A stretch of DNA of 34,519 bases. It comes from Alteromonadaceae bacterium. Its GTDB lineage: Bacteria; Pseudomonadota; Gammaproteobacteria; Pseudomonadales; Cellvibrionaceae. The stretch is taken from NCBI GenBank assembly GCA_002746115.1, contig NVXL01000009.1, forward strand, positions 1 through 34,519. Direction: 5' to 3'. A program made the translations under genes and the position numbers. A model generated the notes under the pieces. The model was not told where the DNA came from. It worked only from the letters and a program-made list of their open reading frames with translations, and made no database searches. Positions 18,401 to 28,225 of this stretch are shown piece after piece. The first letter of the stretch is position 1. The number at the start of each line of letters is the position of its first letter.

Positions 18401-19858
18401 GTAAAATTAGTTTCCCGGCCCGGCGTTGGTACTATCGCCGCTGGTGTGGCCAAAGCCTACGCAGATTTGATTACAATCTCTGGTTACGATGGTGGTACTG
18501 CTGCAAGCCCGCTAACTTCTATTCGGTTTGCTGGTTCGCCTTGGGAGCTTGGTTTGGCTGAGACTCATCAAACGTTACGTGCAAATGGTTTACGTGGCAA
18601 GGTGCGTATTCAAACCGATGGTGGTTTGAAGACTGGCCTTGATGTCGTTAAAGCTGCAATATTAGGCGCCGAAAGTTTTGGTTTTGGTACCGCACCAATG
18701 GTTGCGTTAGGGTGTAAATATTTGCGTATATGTCATCTAAATAACTGCGCAACTGGTGTTGCGACTCAGCAAGAAAAGCTTCGTGATGAGCACTATATCG
18801 GCACTGTCGATATGGCGATGAACTTCTTCAAATTTGTCGCTCAAGAAACACGCGAGTGGATGGCAAATATTGGTGTTAGAAGCATTGAAGAGCTTATTGG
18901 TCGTGTCGAGTTACTCGATGCTATCGAAGGGAATAGTGACAAGCAGAAGAAGCTTGATTTGGGGCCGCTGATATATAGCGATGAATTCCTTGAAACTAAG
19001 CCTCGTTATTGCAAAGTTCCCAAGAACCATCCGTTTGATAAGGGGCTGCTAGCTGAGAAAATGGTGGCAGCCGTTTTGCCTGCTATCGAAGCAAGTTCGG
19101 GTGGTGAGTTTGCATTTGATGTCACTAACTGCGACCGTTCAATAGGTGCTCGTATTAGTGGTGAAATTGCGAAACGTCACGGTAATCACGGTATGGATAA
19201 AGCGCCAATTACCTTGAACTTAACCGGTGTTGCCGGTCAAAGTTTAGGCGTTTGGAACGCTGGCGGACTGAATATCTACCTAGAGGGCGATGCTAACGAT
19301 TATGTTTGTAAAGGTATGGCCGGCGGTAAAATTGTTATCTACCCACCTAAAGGCTCGACCTTCAAGACGCAGACCACTGCTATCATTGGGAATACTTGTC
19401 TTTATGGTGCTACAGGCGGTGAGCTATACGCCTCGGGTTCTGCTGGTGAGCGTTGTGCTGTGCGAAACTCGGGTGCTCATGTAGTCGTAGAGGGCGCTGG
19501 AGATCATTGCTGTGAGTACATGACTGGCGGAGTTGTGACAATACTTGGTGAAACGGGTCTTAACTTTGGTGCTGGTATGACAGGTGGTTTTGCATATGTA
19601 TTTGATGAGCACGATGCATTTCCTGAGAGGTGCAATCCAGAGCTGATCGAAACGTTACGTCTTGATGACGGTGTTCCCGCTGAGCATAAAGATCATTTAA
19701 ACGACATCATTGAAACATTCGTCAATGAGACCGATAGCGTTTGGGGTCGTCGTTTACTTGACGGCTTTGATAGCTATGCGGCCAAGTTCTGGTTAGTGAA
19801 ACCAAAAGCAGCAGATGTCAATTCGCTGCTAAGCGATGTAAATAAAAGTACTGACTAA
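15401..19858 (+). CDS. gltB: Glutamate synthase (NADPH) large subunit
   Basis: GltB makes two glutamates from glutamine and 2-oxoglutarate using electrons from GltD. The 1485 aa protein matches the E. coli length. A 16-residue propeptide precedes C17 (NCGFGLIAH), the nucleophile exposed by autoprocessing in the class II glutaminase domain (17 to about 430). A central linker domain follows, then the FMN-binding synthase domain (about 830-1230, with [11 protein letters not shown] and [15 protein letters not shown]). The [3Fe-4S] cysteines are C1105, C1111 and C1116 ([15 protein letters not shown]). A C-terminal beta-helix runs from about 1250 and contains Gly-rich turns. The ATG at 15401 is used; a second ATG two codons later is equally possible. 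gltD follows 85 bases later. Confidence 0.98.
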   Translation: MPMSTGLYNIDEFKDNCGFGLIAHIKGKVSHKLLKTGIEALTCMTHRGGIAADGKTGDGCGLLIQKPDSFLRKIAQEQAGITLADNYAVGALMFSRDADEEAAAKNVLEQELEREGLTDYAWREVPTDSACLGPIALESRPSFYHLLVNAEDLGEAEFDAKLFVIRRRTEIRLAADEAFYIASLSAKVLSYKGLMMPVDLPKFYLDLADSSLETAICVFHQRFSTNTLPKWPLAQPFRLLAHNGEINTITGNRNWAAARTNKFKTELLPDLETIVPLVNRTGSDSSSLDNMLELLLIGGMDLHRAARMLIPPAWQNSPGMDDELRAFYEYNSKHIEPWDGPAGLVLTDGRYAVCTLDRNGLRPSRWVITDDDIITVASEIGVYDYKPENVVAKGRLGPGQILSIDTHTGTLLNTEAVDRKLKESKPYRRWLNDKSLRISDLVGADNTPSGLSGDQMEAAEKLYQVSLEEKTQVIRPLIDSGLEAVGSMGDDTPMAVLSLQQRSLYDYFRQQFAQVTNPPIDPLREAIVMSLETCLGPELSVFDETEAHADRVILSSPVLSPAKFRALQGLEREGYIAKTFDLNYELGHLDLKQALELLLGEVVSAVRDDSVSLIILSDVQINEKSLPIHALLAMGAVHHRLITLGLRCDANIIVETASARDSHAIATLLGYGATAVYPYLSYHIIEQLTNDDELLIDTQDAYLNYQKGIDKGLLKILSKMGISTVASYRGSQLFEAVGLAEEVVEMCFTGTSSRIKGADFTDLETDQKALSKTAWKSRYKLSPGGLLKYVHGQEYHAFNPDVVKQLQEAVQTGNYSAWRDYSSLVNNRPVATLRDLLKVQLCAEPIPIEEVEPIDAIIRRFDSAGMSLGALSPEAHEALAEAMNRLGGRSNSGEGGEDPSRFGTNRVSKIKQIASGRFGVTPHYLVNAEVLQIKVAQGAKPGEGGQLPGGKVNKLIARLRHSVPGVTLISPPPHHDIYSIEDLAQLIFDLKQVNPDALISVKLVSRPGVGTIAAGVAKAYADLITISGYDGGTAASPLTSIRFAGSPWELGLAETHQTLRANGLRGKVRIQTDGGLKTGLDVVKAAILGAESFGFGTAPMVALGCKYLRICHLNNCATGVATQQEKLRDEHYIGTVDMAMNFFKFVAQETREWMANIGVRSIEELIGRVELLDAIEGNSDKQKKLDLGPLIYSDEFLETKPRYCKVPKNHPFDKGLLAEKMVAAVLPAIEASSGGEFAFDVTNCDRSIGARISGEIAKRHGNHGMDKAPITLNLTGVAGQSLGVWNAGGLNIYLEGDANDYVCKGMAGGKIVIYPPKGSTFKTQTTAIIGNTCLYGATGGELYASGSAGERCAVRNSGAHVVVEGAGDHCCEYMTGGVVTILGETGLNFGAGMTGGFAYVFDEHDAFPERCNPELIETLRLDDGVPAEHKDHLNDIIETFVNETDSVWGRRLLDGFDSYAAKFWLVKPKAADVNSLLSDVNKSTD

Positions 19859-19885
19859 GGTTGGTACGTAGACAGGTACGTGGTG

Positions 19886-19901
19886 TGGCGATAATACGCC
19901 A
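19886..19901 (+). other. Small hairpin in the gltB-gltD spacer
   Basis: TGGCG (19886-19890) pairs with CGCCA (19897-19901) around ATAATA. It is too short and lacks a T-run for termination. It could tune the gltB:gltD ratio, but this is weakly supported. Confidence 0.3.
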
Positions 19902-19925
19902 TGCTGTGATTGAACACGTTCTTAA

Positions 19926-21362
<1,437 letters not shown>

Positions 21363-21459
21363 ATTGAGGCGATGTTTCTGGGAGTGCTTTCTTTTTGGAG
21401 GGCTTCTCTCGATCTGTTTGCCAAAATCGCACTAACGACATTTGCCAATGGGGCTGACA

Positions 21460-22530
21460 ATGCAAGAGTTGAAAAACGACCGTTTATTAAGAGCGCTTTT
21501 ACGCCAAAGTGTTGATCGCACTCCCGTTTGGATGATGCGTCAAGCGGGGCGTTACTTGCCTGAATACCGCGCTACTCGTGCACGAGCGGGTGACTTTATG
21601 GGTTTGTGCACTAACCCTGATATGGCATGTGAAGTCACAATGCAGCCCTTGGCTCGTTACCCCCTAGATGCGGCCATATTATTCTCAGATATCCTGACGA
21701 TACCTGATGCTATGGGTCTTGGTTTGTATTTTGAGACCGGTGAAGGGCCTAAATTTCGTAAGACAGTGTCTACACCTAAAGAGATTGAAGCGCTTTCTGT
21801 TGTTGACCCTCAAGCCGATTTACCTTATGTGTTAGATGCCGTTAAGACTATACGACGCGAGTTAAATGGCAGCGTTCCGCTAATTGGGTTTTCTGGAAGC
21901 CCGTGGACTCTGGCGACCTACATGGTAGAAGGTGGGTCGAGTAAAGATTTTCGGCGTACCAAATCGTTGATATACAATGAGCCTGAGGCTGCAGCAATGC
22001 TGCTTGATAAACTTGCAGATTCTATTATTCAATACCTAAACGCGCAGATTTTAGCCGGGGCGCAAGCCGTACAAATCTTTGATAGTTGGGGCGGAGCTCT
22101 TTCTCATCACGCCTATCAACAGTTCTCGTTAGCCCCTATGAAAAAAATTGTTGCGGGCTTAATCAAAGAGCATGAAGGCCGTAAAGTCCCAGTTATCTTA
22201 TTTACCAAAGGCGGCGGGCAATGGCTAGAGCTGATGGCGGATACCGGAGCTGATTGCCTAGGGTTAGACTGGACTACCGACATTGGTCAAGCACGCACCC
22301 GTGTTGGTGGTAAGGTATCGTTGCAAGGGAATATGGATCCAGCGGTACTTTATGCCAAACCAGAGCGGATCAGGGAGGAGGTTGCTCGTATATTAAAAAG
22401 CTATGGCTCGGGCTCGGGGCACGTATTTAATCTCGGCCACGGAGTTACGCCAGAAGTTGACCCGGCTCACGCGGGTGCATTTTTTGATGCCGTACATGAG
22501 CTATCGCAGCAGTATCACCAAGAGCTATAA
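21460..22530 (+). CDS. hemE: Uroporphyrinogen decarboxylase
   Basis: HemE removes four carboxyls from uroporphyrinogen III to make coproporphyrinogen III in haem synthesis, without a cofactor. The protein begins [37 protein letters not shown], carrying the substrate-binding RQAGR signature. The catalytic-Asp region [19 protein letters not shown], the [17 protein letters not shown] motif and [12 protein letters not shown] follow. I chose the ATG at 21460 (356 aa) to match the family start, with GGGG just upstream. A TTG at 21442 and an ATG at 21448 are in frame. It comes 97 bases after gltD, the same order as in Pseudomonas. Confidence 0.96.
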   Translation: MQELKNDRLLRALLRQSVDRTPVWMMRQAGRYLPEYRATRARAGDFMGLCTNPDMACEVTMQPLARYPLDAAILFSDILTIPDAMGLGLYFETGEGPKFRKTVSTPKEIEALSVVDPQADLPYVLDAVKTIRRELNGSVPLIGFSGSPWTLATYMVEGGSSKDFRRTKSLIYNEPEAAAMLLDKLADSIIQYLNAQILAGAQAVQIFDSWGGALSHHAYQQFSLAPMKKIVAGLIKEHEGRKVPVILFTKGGGQWLELMADTGADCLGLDWTTDIGQARTRVGGKVSLQGNMDPAVLYAKPERIREEVARILKSYGSGSGHVFNLGHGVTPEVDPAHAGAFFDAVHELSQQYHQEL

Positions 22531-22646
22531 CGAAAAGTTATATGGCTATGCCTTTAAGCGAGGGGTAGTCGTCAAATTTGGAAAACCATAGTCCTTCGTC
22601 GTATACCCTCTACCCTGTATGGTTTACAATTATCTATTGAATGCGC

Positions 22647-22669
22647 AAAGATAAGTTAAGCTTGTCTTT
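22647..22669. other. Hairpin downstream of hemE
   Basis: AAAGATAAG (22647-22655) pairs with CTTGTCTTT (22661-22669), 9 bp with one T.G pair and a 5-base loop. The stem ends in three Ts but no longer T-run follows. It is a possible weak terminator for hemE or a leader element for the next gene. The rest of 22531-22757 shows nothing clear. Confidence 0.35.
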
Positions 22670-22757
22670 GATTGGGTGTTTCATTGCCGCTTAGCTTCCC
22701 TCTTTGTGGATCACCCATAAGCAGATCTTAAATAGACGCTGGTTTGAGGTTAATATC

Positions 22758-24182
22758 GTGGGTATTAAACAAGTCAAAATCGATGTGAATGAAGTCACAG
22801 TCGGCATGTTTGTATCTGGCTTGGATCGCCCGTGGACGCAAACACCATTTCCCCTGCAAGGTTTTTATGTTCGAGATCTAACTGAGATCAAAGAGCTTAA
22901 AATACATTGCCAACATATCTATATCGACGTTGTAAAAGGCGTTGCGCCGGTTCAGTCAAAGCTGAGAAAGCTTCATACACCCGCTAAAAAAATACGTCGT
23001 ATGGAGCGTACCGAAAAAAGCTCCAAGACATTTGACGTTGCGCCTTTAGCAATTCGTAGGGATGTCTATACTGAAGCTGCCCCCCTAGAGAGTGAAATCG
23101 GCCGTGCGAAAGCATTGCATCAACAGGTTTACGATGCTGTTGGTTTGATCATGAAGCAGGTCGAGTTTGATAATCGCAATGTCCCTATTGTCGAAACTCG
23201 TCGTGCAGCTAGCCAAATGGTGGATAGTGTTATTCGTAGTCCCGATGCTTTTACTTGGTTAGGGCGTGTTCGCGATAAAGACGAGTACACCTATAGCCAT
23301 TCAGTGCGATCCGCTATCTGGGCTTTGCTGTTTGGGCGTCATGTAGGTTTACCCAAGGAGGATTTAGACGTCCTTGCCATGGCGACGTTATTGAAAGATA
23401 TAGGTAAAACGAAATTACCTAAGTCTCTACTGGAGAATGACGAACGAACTCCTGCGGAGCAAAAAGAGTACGAAAAATTTATTGGCTACGGTGTTGATAT
23501 TCTTCGTGTATTGCCAGAAGTTAAACCCCGTATAACCTCCGTTGTAAAATCGCATTGCGAACGTGTTAACGGTAGCGGTTTCCCTTCACATTTGAGGGGC
23601 GATAAAATTCCTTATTTAGGGAAAATCGCTGGAATCGTAACTTTTTACGATGAAACCATTAATCCGCGTGGCAGCGATAAACCGCTGTCGCCGTCTCGCG
23701 CTGTTGCTAAGCTTTACGAGCTGCGCGGCATTGAGTTTCAGGATGAGCTTGTTATTGAGTTTATTCGTGCGATTGGCCTTTACCCTACCGGAACCTTGGT
23801 TGCTTTGTCGAATGGTGAAGTGGCCGTAGTCGTGGAGCAAAATTTTGAACGTCGTTTAAAGCCAAAAATTATGGTAGTGATGGATGCGGTTAAACAAACG
23901 TTGTCTACACCACAGTTTTTAGATTTAGCGGAAATTGATAAAAGTAATCAAGCCAAAATTGATTCGGGTAAATATACTCGTGGTGAAATAGAGACGCTCG
24001 ATATCGTACAAGACCTTGAGCCTAGCGCTTATGATATTGATATTGAGGTGATTAGAGAGGCTTACTTGAATCGTAAGACCTCTGGTATTGGCGGTATTAT
24101 TGGAGCTGATGGTTTGTTGTCTCGCTTTAAAAATAAAGTCCGCTTGTTTCCATCTGGGTCAAAAAAAGCCTCGAAAGGCTAG
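22758..24182 (+). CDS. DUF3391/HD-GYP-like protein with degenerate metal site
   Basis: HD-GYP proteins are c-di-GMP phosphodiesterases. This one has the N-terminal DUF3391 region (MGIKQVKIDVNEVTVGMFVSGLDRPW) and then an HD-GYP-type core with H181 (YSHSVRSA). The hallmark HD is K213-D214 (LLKDIGK), the usual HH is H266-C267 (SHCER) and GYP is G274-F275-P276. The HP..G..IL position is FIGYGVDIL, lacking the usual His. D298 (FYDET) remains. Losing several metal ligands makes catalysis doubtful, so a c-di-GMP-binding or scaffold role is an inference. The GTG at 22758 (474 aa) has GAGG 9 bases upstream; a GTG at 22704 would add 18 residues of atypical sequence. It sits between hemE and psd and converges on psd. 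Confidence 0.82.
   Translation: MGIKQVKIDVNEVTVGMFVSGLDRPWTQTPFPLQGFYVRDLTEIKELKIHCQHIYIDVVKGVAPVQSKLRKLHTPAKKIRRMERTEKSSKTFDVAPLAIRRDVYTEAAPLESEIGRAKALHQQVYDAVGLIMKQVEFDNRNVPIVETRRAASQMVDSVIRSPDAFTWLGRVRDKDEYTYSHSVRSAIWALLFGRHVGLPKEDLDVLAMATLLKDIGKTKLPKSLLENDERTPAEQKEYEKFIGYGVDILRVLPEVKPRITSVVKSHCERVNGSGFPSHLRGDKIPYLGKIAGIVTFYDETINPRGSDKPLSPSRAVAKLYELRGIEFQDELVIEFIRAIGLYPTGTLVALSNGEVAVVVEQNFERRLKPKIMVVMDAVKQTLSTPQFLDLAEIDKSNQAKIDSGKYTRGEIETLDIVQDLEPSAYDIDIEVIREAYLNRKTSGIGGIIGADGLLSRFKNKVRLFPSGSKKASKG
24161..24180 (-). terminator. Intrinsic terminator of psd, inside the 3' end of the HD-GYP gene
   Basis: Read on the minus strand: AGCCT, TTCG tetraloop, AGGCT, then a run of seven Ts. It lies about 55-75 bases beyond the psd stop and overlaps the last coding codons (KKASKG) of the converging gene. 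The 5-bp stem is short, but the loop and T-run are ideal. Confidence 0.7.
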
Positions 24183-24235
24183 TTCTTGCTTGGCACTTTC
24201 CACCTTCGCCGGTTTCTTTACCAAAACGCTATTAC

Positions 24236-25138
24236 TTAAAAGTCGCATGGATGCGAGCAAGTTTCAGCAACTAACTCCCCCATTTTTACGTCTTGTCCGG
24301 GCTGAATGCTTTCCAGCCAATTAGCTGCTCCCTTAGGGAAGAGTAAAACCACGGTTGAACCCAGCATAAATCGCCCCATTTCCTCGCCTTGCTTCAAACG
24401 TATATCCGCTGGTGTTTGGTAGTCAACCGTTGTGACTGCGCTGCTACGAGGGGCTACGAGACCCGCCCAGACGGTTTCTATCGATGCCACTATCATAGCG
24501 CCGACCAATACCATTGCCATTGGTCCGTGTTCGGTGTCAAACATACACACTAAGCGTTCGTTACGAGCAAATAGCCGCGGAACCGAAGCCGCCGTTTGTG
24601 CATTGACAGAAAAGAGCGCACCAGGAACGTGGGTCATCTGGGTGAGCTTGCCGTTAACCGGCATATGCAGGCGGTGATAGTCTTTCGGGGAGAGGTAAAT
24701 CGTTGCGAAGCTACCATCTTCAAATTGCGCTGCGGTGCTGGGTTGGCCTCCAAGTAGCTCAGTACAGGTAAAGCTGTGACCTTTCGCCTGAAAAATACAC
24801 TCGCCTTCAATTTTTCCGAGCTGGCTAAATACACCATCAGCGGGGCTAGATATGCCGCCTACAACATCACTAATTGGACGAATGGCGGGTTTTAATTGGC
24901 GGCAAAAAAACTCGTTAAAGCAACTAAACTGTTCAGGATCAGAGATTAGCGCATCTTCCATGTTGACTTTAAATGCTCGAATAAATCGCTTAATCAGTAG
25001 GTTTTTAAGCCACGTTACTTCGCTCCGAGCCAGGTAACCAACCGCTCTGGATAACAAATGTTGCGGTAAAATGTATTGACTAACAATAAACAAATTCGTT
25101 AATAAGTCCTTTTTAGTCTTTTGGGTATCAGTCGTCAA
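24236..25138 (-). CDS. psd: Phosphatidylserine decarboxylase proenzyme
   Basis: Psd makes phosphatidylethanolamine at the inner membrane, using a pyruvoyl group formed by self-cleavage. The 300 aa product has the catalytic triad in place: D101 (SPADGVFSQLGKI), H158 (DYHRLHMP) and S261 in the cleavage motif LGST. Cleavage would yield a beta chain of 260 residues and an alpha chain of 40. FNEFFCRQL and NERLVCMFDTEHGPMAMVLVGA are typical. The start is a TTG at 25138, only 3 bases after the rhdA stop; the next ATG (residue 60) is too late. Translation is probably coupled to rhdA. In Pseudomonas psd and rhdA are also neighbours. Confidence 0.95.
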   Translation of the reverse strand: MTTDTQKTKKDLLTNLFIVSQYILPQHLLSRAVGYLARSEVTWLKNLLIKRFIRAFKVNMEDALISDPEQFSCFNEFFCRQLKPAIRPISDVVGGISSPADGVFSQLGKIEGECIFQAKGHSFTCTELLGGQPSTAAQFEDGSFATIYLSPKDYHRLHMPVNGKLTQMTHVPGALFSVNAQTAASVPRLFARNERLVCMFDTEHGPMAMVLVGAMIVASIETVWAGLVAPRSSAVTTVDYQTPADIRLKQGEEMGRFMLGSTVVLLFPKGAANWLESIQPGQDVKMGELVAETCSHPCDF

Positions 25139-25141
25139 AAC

Positions 25142-25987
25142 CTAGCGCTCCACTTGCGTATTTGGGTTGTTCCCCCATTCGGACCACGAGCCATGATAGC
25201 CCCGCATGTCAAAACCAAGATATTTACCCACTAAGTAAGTGAACCCCGAGCGGTGGTGCGATTGGCAGTGTGTAATCGTGGTTTTTGTGCCGTCAATCCC
25301 GCGTTCTGCCAGCATTGCTTTGGCGTCTTTACGTAAGCGCAAGCCTTGGTTTTTATCCATCAGGTCAGTCCATTCGCAGTGTATAGCGCCGGGAATGTGG
25401 CCGCCTTTTGCCGCTAGCACTTTGGTTCCTTGGTATTCCTCAAGGCTGCGCGCGTCCCATACGGTGATGGACTGGTCTGCAATGCCTTTCTCGATATCAC
25501 TTATTTCTGCGATTACATCGGTATTGATCTCGATTTTAACTTCTGTCGCTTCTGGTGCCTGGATAGCTTGTTCAAGCGGAAGCTGCTCTGCTTTCCAGGC
25601 GACCATGCCGCCATCAATACAGCTATAGCGCCGGTGCGAAATAACATCCAGAGTCCATATGAACCGTCCAGCCCAGCCGCCACCTTCGTCGTCACACACA
25701 ATGAAATGTGTATTTGGCGTGAGTCCAAGCCTGGAGAACAGGGCTTCTAATCGCTCAATGGGTGGCAGTTTTCCGGGGGCGGGCGGTTGGCCTAGCATCA
25801 ATTCTTTTGGCGATACATGAATAGCGCCGGGAATATGACCACTTTGGAAGCTTGCTTCCGCCGAAAGATCCACAATGCACACATCGGGGTTGCCGACGTG
25901 CTCAAGTGCTGCTTTAGGTTCGATCAATAAAGGCGTGCTGTTGTTGGAGCTTTGCTTGGAGCCGGCAGTTGAATCAGTAGTTGTCAT
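25142..25987 (-). CDS. rhdA: Thiosulfate sulfurtransferase, RhdA type (tandem rhodanese)
   Basis: The protein transfers sulfane sulfur through a persulfide on an active-site cysteine. The 281 aa product has two rhodanese domains: an inactive N-terminal one (about 25-130, VDLSAEASFQSGHIPGAIHV) and a catalytic C-terminal one (about 155-280, WDARSLEEYQGTK). Active C241 lies in CQSHHRS, the unusual histidine-containing loop known from Azotobacter RhdA (CQTHHRS) rather than the CRIGERS loop of other rhodaneses. The C-terminus GYHGSWSEWGNNPNTQVE also matches RhdA. The ATG at 25987 is chosen; the frame is open about 70 codons upstream into rsgA, but that part is a shadow. It lies 10 bases after rsgA and 3 before psd. 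Confidence 0.92.
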   Translation of the reverse strand: MTTTDSTAGSKQSSNNSTPLLIEPKAALEHVGNPDVCIVDLSAEASFQSGHIPGAIHVSPKELMLGQPPAPGKLPPIERLEALFSRLGLTPNTHFIVCDDEGGGWAGRFIWTLDVISHRRYSCIDGGMVAWKAEQLPLEQAIQAPEATEVKIEINTDVIAEISDIEKGIADQSITVWDARSLEEYQGTKVLAAKGGHIPGAIHCEWTDLMDKNQGLRLRKDAKAMLAERGIDGTKTTITHCQSHHRSGFTYLVGKYLGFDMRGYHGSWSEWGNNPNTQVER

Positions 25988-25997
25988 AATCGATGCT

Positions 25998-27032
25998 TTA
26001 ACCTTTTGCGCCTCTAATGGCGACGTCATCAATGGTAGATAGAATATGTTGGTAGCTTTTAAATCGAGCTGACTGGATTTCACCTGATTTAATCGCCTTA
26101 GTGATGGCGCAGCCGGGCTCGCTGGCATGAGCGCAATCTCTGAACTTGCATTGATCGGCAGCGTTGCTGATCTCTTTGAATCCACGCAGTACATCATGCT
26201 TATTTAAATACCAGAGGCCAAACTCTCGAATTCCGGGTGAATCAATACAGAACCCGTTGTCTACAAGACGATACAGTTGCGAGTTGGTGGTAGTATGCCG
26301 CCCTTGCTCGTCTGCCTCAGATAGGCTTCCGACCTTGATGGTCTCTTCGGGCAGTAGGGTTTGAACGATAGAGGACTTGCCTACACCTGATTGCCCAACA
26401 AACACACTAGTCTTATTTTGTAGATGGTCGGTTAGCGCGTCCATATTGATACTGTTTGCGGCGCTAATGCGCAAAAACGTATAGCCTAAAGAGGTGTATA
26501 TGTTTTCAAGTGCTTGGAGTTTAGGTATATTCTCATCGACGACTAAGTCACACTTGTTCAGCACAATAATGGGCTGGATCTCTTGAATTTCTGCAGCGAC
26601 TAGGTATCGGTCGATCAAATTGTAGTGCGGGAGGGGTTTCGGGGCAATTGTTACAATAATTTGATCAATATTTGCCGCAACTGGCTTTAGTTTGCCGTAT
26701 GGGTCGGGGCGATTAAGCTCGCTGGTTCGAGGCTCTAAAGAAACCACAACCCCCAAGTCCGGGCCGTCACGCCAGACGACGTTGTCCCCAGTGACAACCT
26801 TTGTGCCGGCCTCTAAGTTGGCACGTACATGGCATCTTCTTCTGAGCTGGGTTTTGTGGCATTCAATTTCAACTTGAGTGCCAAAGTGAGCGACGACACG
26901 TCCGCGAGTTTCAGGGCCTAGTGTCGTATCTTCAGTAATTGTGGTTTCGCTGGTGTTAGCGCGTTTGACGCTTGCATCCAAATTTTCGCGAATTCGACGA
27001 GTTTGATTTTTTGAGAGGCGGCGTTTAGCCAT
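25998..27032 (-). CDS. rsgA: Ribosome small-subunit-dependent GTPase RsgA
   Basis: RsgA is a late-acting 30S assembly factor that checks the decoding centre and releases RbfA. The 344 aa protein shows the circularly permuted GTPase order: an OB-fold (about 42-105), G4 NKCD (159-162), then G1 GQSGVGKS (213-220), a switch region HTTT (246-249) and G3 DSPG (264-267). A zinc-binding tail follows with C295, C300, H302 and C308. The basic N-terminus (MAKRRLSKNQTRRIREN) is typical. The ATG at 27032 is clear. It is divergent from orn, 151 bases away, the arrangement seen across gammaproteobacteria, and is probably the first gene of an rsgA-rhdA-psd unit. Confidence 0.97.
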   Translation of the reverse strand: MAKRRLSKNQTRRIRENLDASVKRANTSETTITEDTTLGPETRGRVVAHFGTQVEIECHKTQLRRRCHVRANLEAGTKVVTGDNVVWRDGPDLGVVVSLEPRTSELNRPDPYGKLKPVAANIDQIIVTIAPKPLPHYNLIDRYLVAAEIQEIQPIIVLNKCDLVVDENIPKLQALENIYTSLGYTFLRISAANSINMDALTDHLQNKTSVFVGQSGVGKSSIVQTLLPEETIKVGSLSEADEQGRHTTTNSQLYRLVDNGFCIDSPGIREFGLWYLNKHDVLRGFKEISNAADQCKFRDCAHASEPGCAITKAIKSGEIQSARFKSYQHILSTIDDVAIRGAKG

Positions 27033-27183
27033 GATTAGTTGTACCTAAAGCGATCTGATTCATGCAACGTAGGCTTTTTTTAGGTTGATGGGGCGTAATC
27101 GTCACTAGTCTTCGTTAACTCGTGGGAAGTTCCGCTGGTAAATGCTAGAATTTTTAATAATACGTATTGTACTGGAAATATTG

Positions 27184-27732
27184 ATGACTATCAGCGAAAA
27201 GAACCTCATTTGGCTTGATCTTGAGATGACCGGCTTGATTCCTGAGCGAGATGTGATTATTGAGATTGCCACGGCGGTTACCGACGAGCAGTTGAATATC
27301 CTTGCGGAAGGTCCAGCGTTCGCCATTTATCACCCAGATCAGGTGTTGAACACTATGGATGAATGGAATACTAATCAGCACGGGGGCTCCGGGCTGATTA
27401 AGCGTGTTCGCGAGAGCTGTATATCCGTAAGTGAGGCGGAGAAGCAAACTCTGGCGTTTCTTCAAAAATGGTTGCCTAAGGGGGTGTCGCCGATGTGTGG
27501 TAACTCCATAGGTCAGGATCGTCGCTTTCTCGCCCGTTATATGCCATCGCTAGAGGCATTTTTTCATTATCGTAATATCGATGTTAGTTCGTTGAAAGAA
27601 TTGGTCGCAAGGTGGCAGCCGGAAAGCTTAAAAGGTTTTAAAAAGCAGGGCAACCATTTAGCTTTAGACGATATCCGCGACTCGATTAACGAGTTAAGGC
27701 ACTATAAACCAGCGCTTTTTGATAAGCGTTAA
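27184..27732 (+). CDS. orn: Oligoribonuclease
   Basis: Orn is a 3'-5' exoribonuclease that degrades very short RNAs, including pGpG, the product of c-di-GMP breakdown. The 182 aa product matches E. coli length and keeps the DEDDh residues D12 and E14 (LDLEMTG), D112 ([11 protein letters not shown]), H158 ([12 protein letters not shown]) and D162. The ATG at 27184 gives the family N-terminus [12 protein letters not shown]; a TTG frame extension upstream (27142) is not supported. It is divergent from rsgA. Confidence 0.97.
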   Translation: MTISEKNLIWLDLEMTGLIPERDVIIEIATAVTDEQLNILAEGPAFAIYHPDQVLNTMDEWNTNQHGGSGLIKRVRESCISVSEAEKQTLAFLQKWLPKGVSPMCGNSIGQDRRFLARYMPSLEAFFHYRNIDVSSLKELVARWQPESLKGFKKQGNHLALDDIRDSINELRHYKPALFDKR

Positions 27733-27879
27733 TGTCATCAATTTGGTGTAAAACCGGGGTTATAAGTGGGGCTTATTCTTGAGTTTATTTATATAGCGAA
27801 AAAGTTTTTGACATCTGAAAGAGAAACATTCAGTCTGAACCACGCTTTAAACTAACTCATCAATACTAGGGTATTCGTA

Positions 27880-28158
27880 ATGCCGCTAGCGCCTAAACCC
27901 CTGTATAATGTTCCTTCGTCACACGATCGCCGCCGTGGCGACGTGGACGAGCCATTAAACCTCTGCCAGCTACTGAGTTCTGATCAGCGCGTCTCGTTAC
28001 GTCAGATGGCTCGTTACGGCTGGCGTCTAGCCTTCGTCAGGAGCTGTTTTAAACAGAGGCCTAAAGTCGTCGTTATTAATGGCGACGGTAAGACTTACGG
28101 CTTACTGGAGTCTGATGGCTCAATCAATGTTGAGCATAACTTGCTGATCCGGCATTGA
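27880..28158 (+). CDS. Small conserved-type protein of unknown function
   Basis: The 92 aa protein has a basic, charged N-terminus (HDRRRGDVDEPLN), a helix-like middle (SLRQMARYGWRLAFVRSCFKQRPKVVVIN) and a short C-terminal stretch with GKTYGLLESDG. There is no signal peptide or membrane helix. Similar small proteins with an SLRQ...FGW.L.FVR pattern occur in other gammaproteobacteria as I recall, but I know of no assigned function and name none. AGGG lies 8 bases before the ATG at 27880, supporting translation. It stands alone between orn and the converging queG. It is probably real, because the composition and ribosome site fit and no larger gene covers it. Confidence 0.7.
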   Translation: MPLAPKPLYNVPSSHDRRRGDVDEPLNLCQLLSSDQRVSLRQMARYGWRLAFVRSCFKQRPKVVVINGDGKTYGLLESDGSINVEHNLLIRH

Positions 28159-28165
28159 CGTGATT

Positions 28166-28184
28166 GCAATTTTAAATTGCTTTT
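28166..28184 (+). terminator. Possible weak terminator after the small 92-aa gene
   Basis: GCAAT (28166-28170) pairs with ATTGC (28176-28180) around TTTAA and is followed by four Ts. It is A/T-rich and weak, but it starts 8 bases after the stop codon. Confidence 0.35.
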
Positions 28185-28218
28185 CAGTATGCACTTCGGT
28201 TTGCATTTCAGTTTGAAA
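28183..28218. repeat. Three imperfect 12-bp tandem repeats between the small gene and queG
   Basis: Units TTCAGTATGCAC, TTCGGTTTGCAT and TTCAGTTTGAAA start at 28183, 28195 and 28207, just outside the 3' end of queG. They share TTC(A/G)GT(A/T)TG. Function unknown; they may be chance. Confidence 0.45.
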
Positions 28219-28225
28219 GCCCCTG

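Noticed and set aside
25988-26197. 70-residue N-terminal extension of RhdA
   Set aside because: It overlaps the end of rsgA in another frame and has no targeting signal; the ATG at 25987 matches the family start.
27142-27183. 14-residue upstream extension of Orn
   Set aside because: E. coli Orn begins at the equivalent of the ATG at 27184, and the catalytic numbering D12/E14/D112/H158/D162 fits exactly with that start.
27808-27836. TTGACA upstream of the 92-aa gene as a promoter
   Set aside because: The -35 is perfect but nothing resembling a -10 box lies 16-18 bases downstream, so I did not list it.
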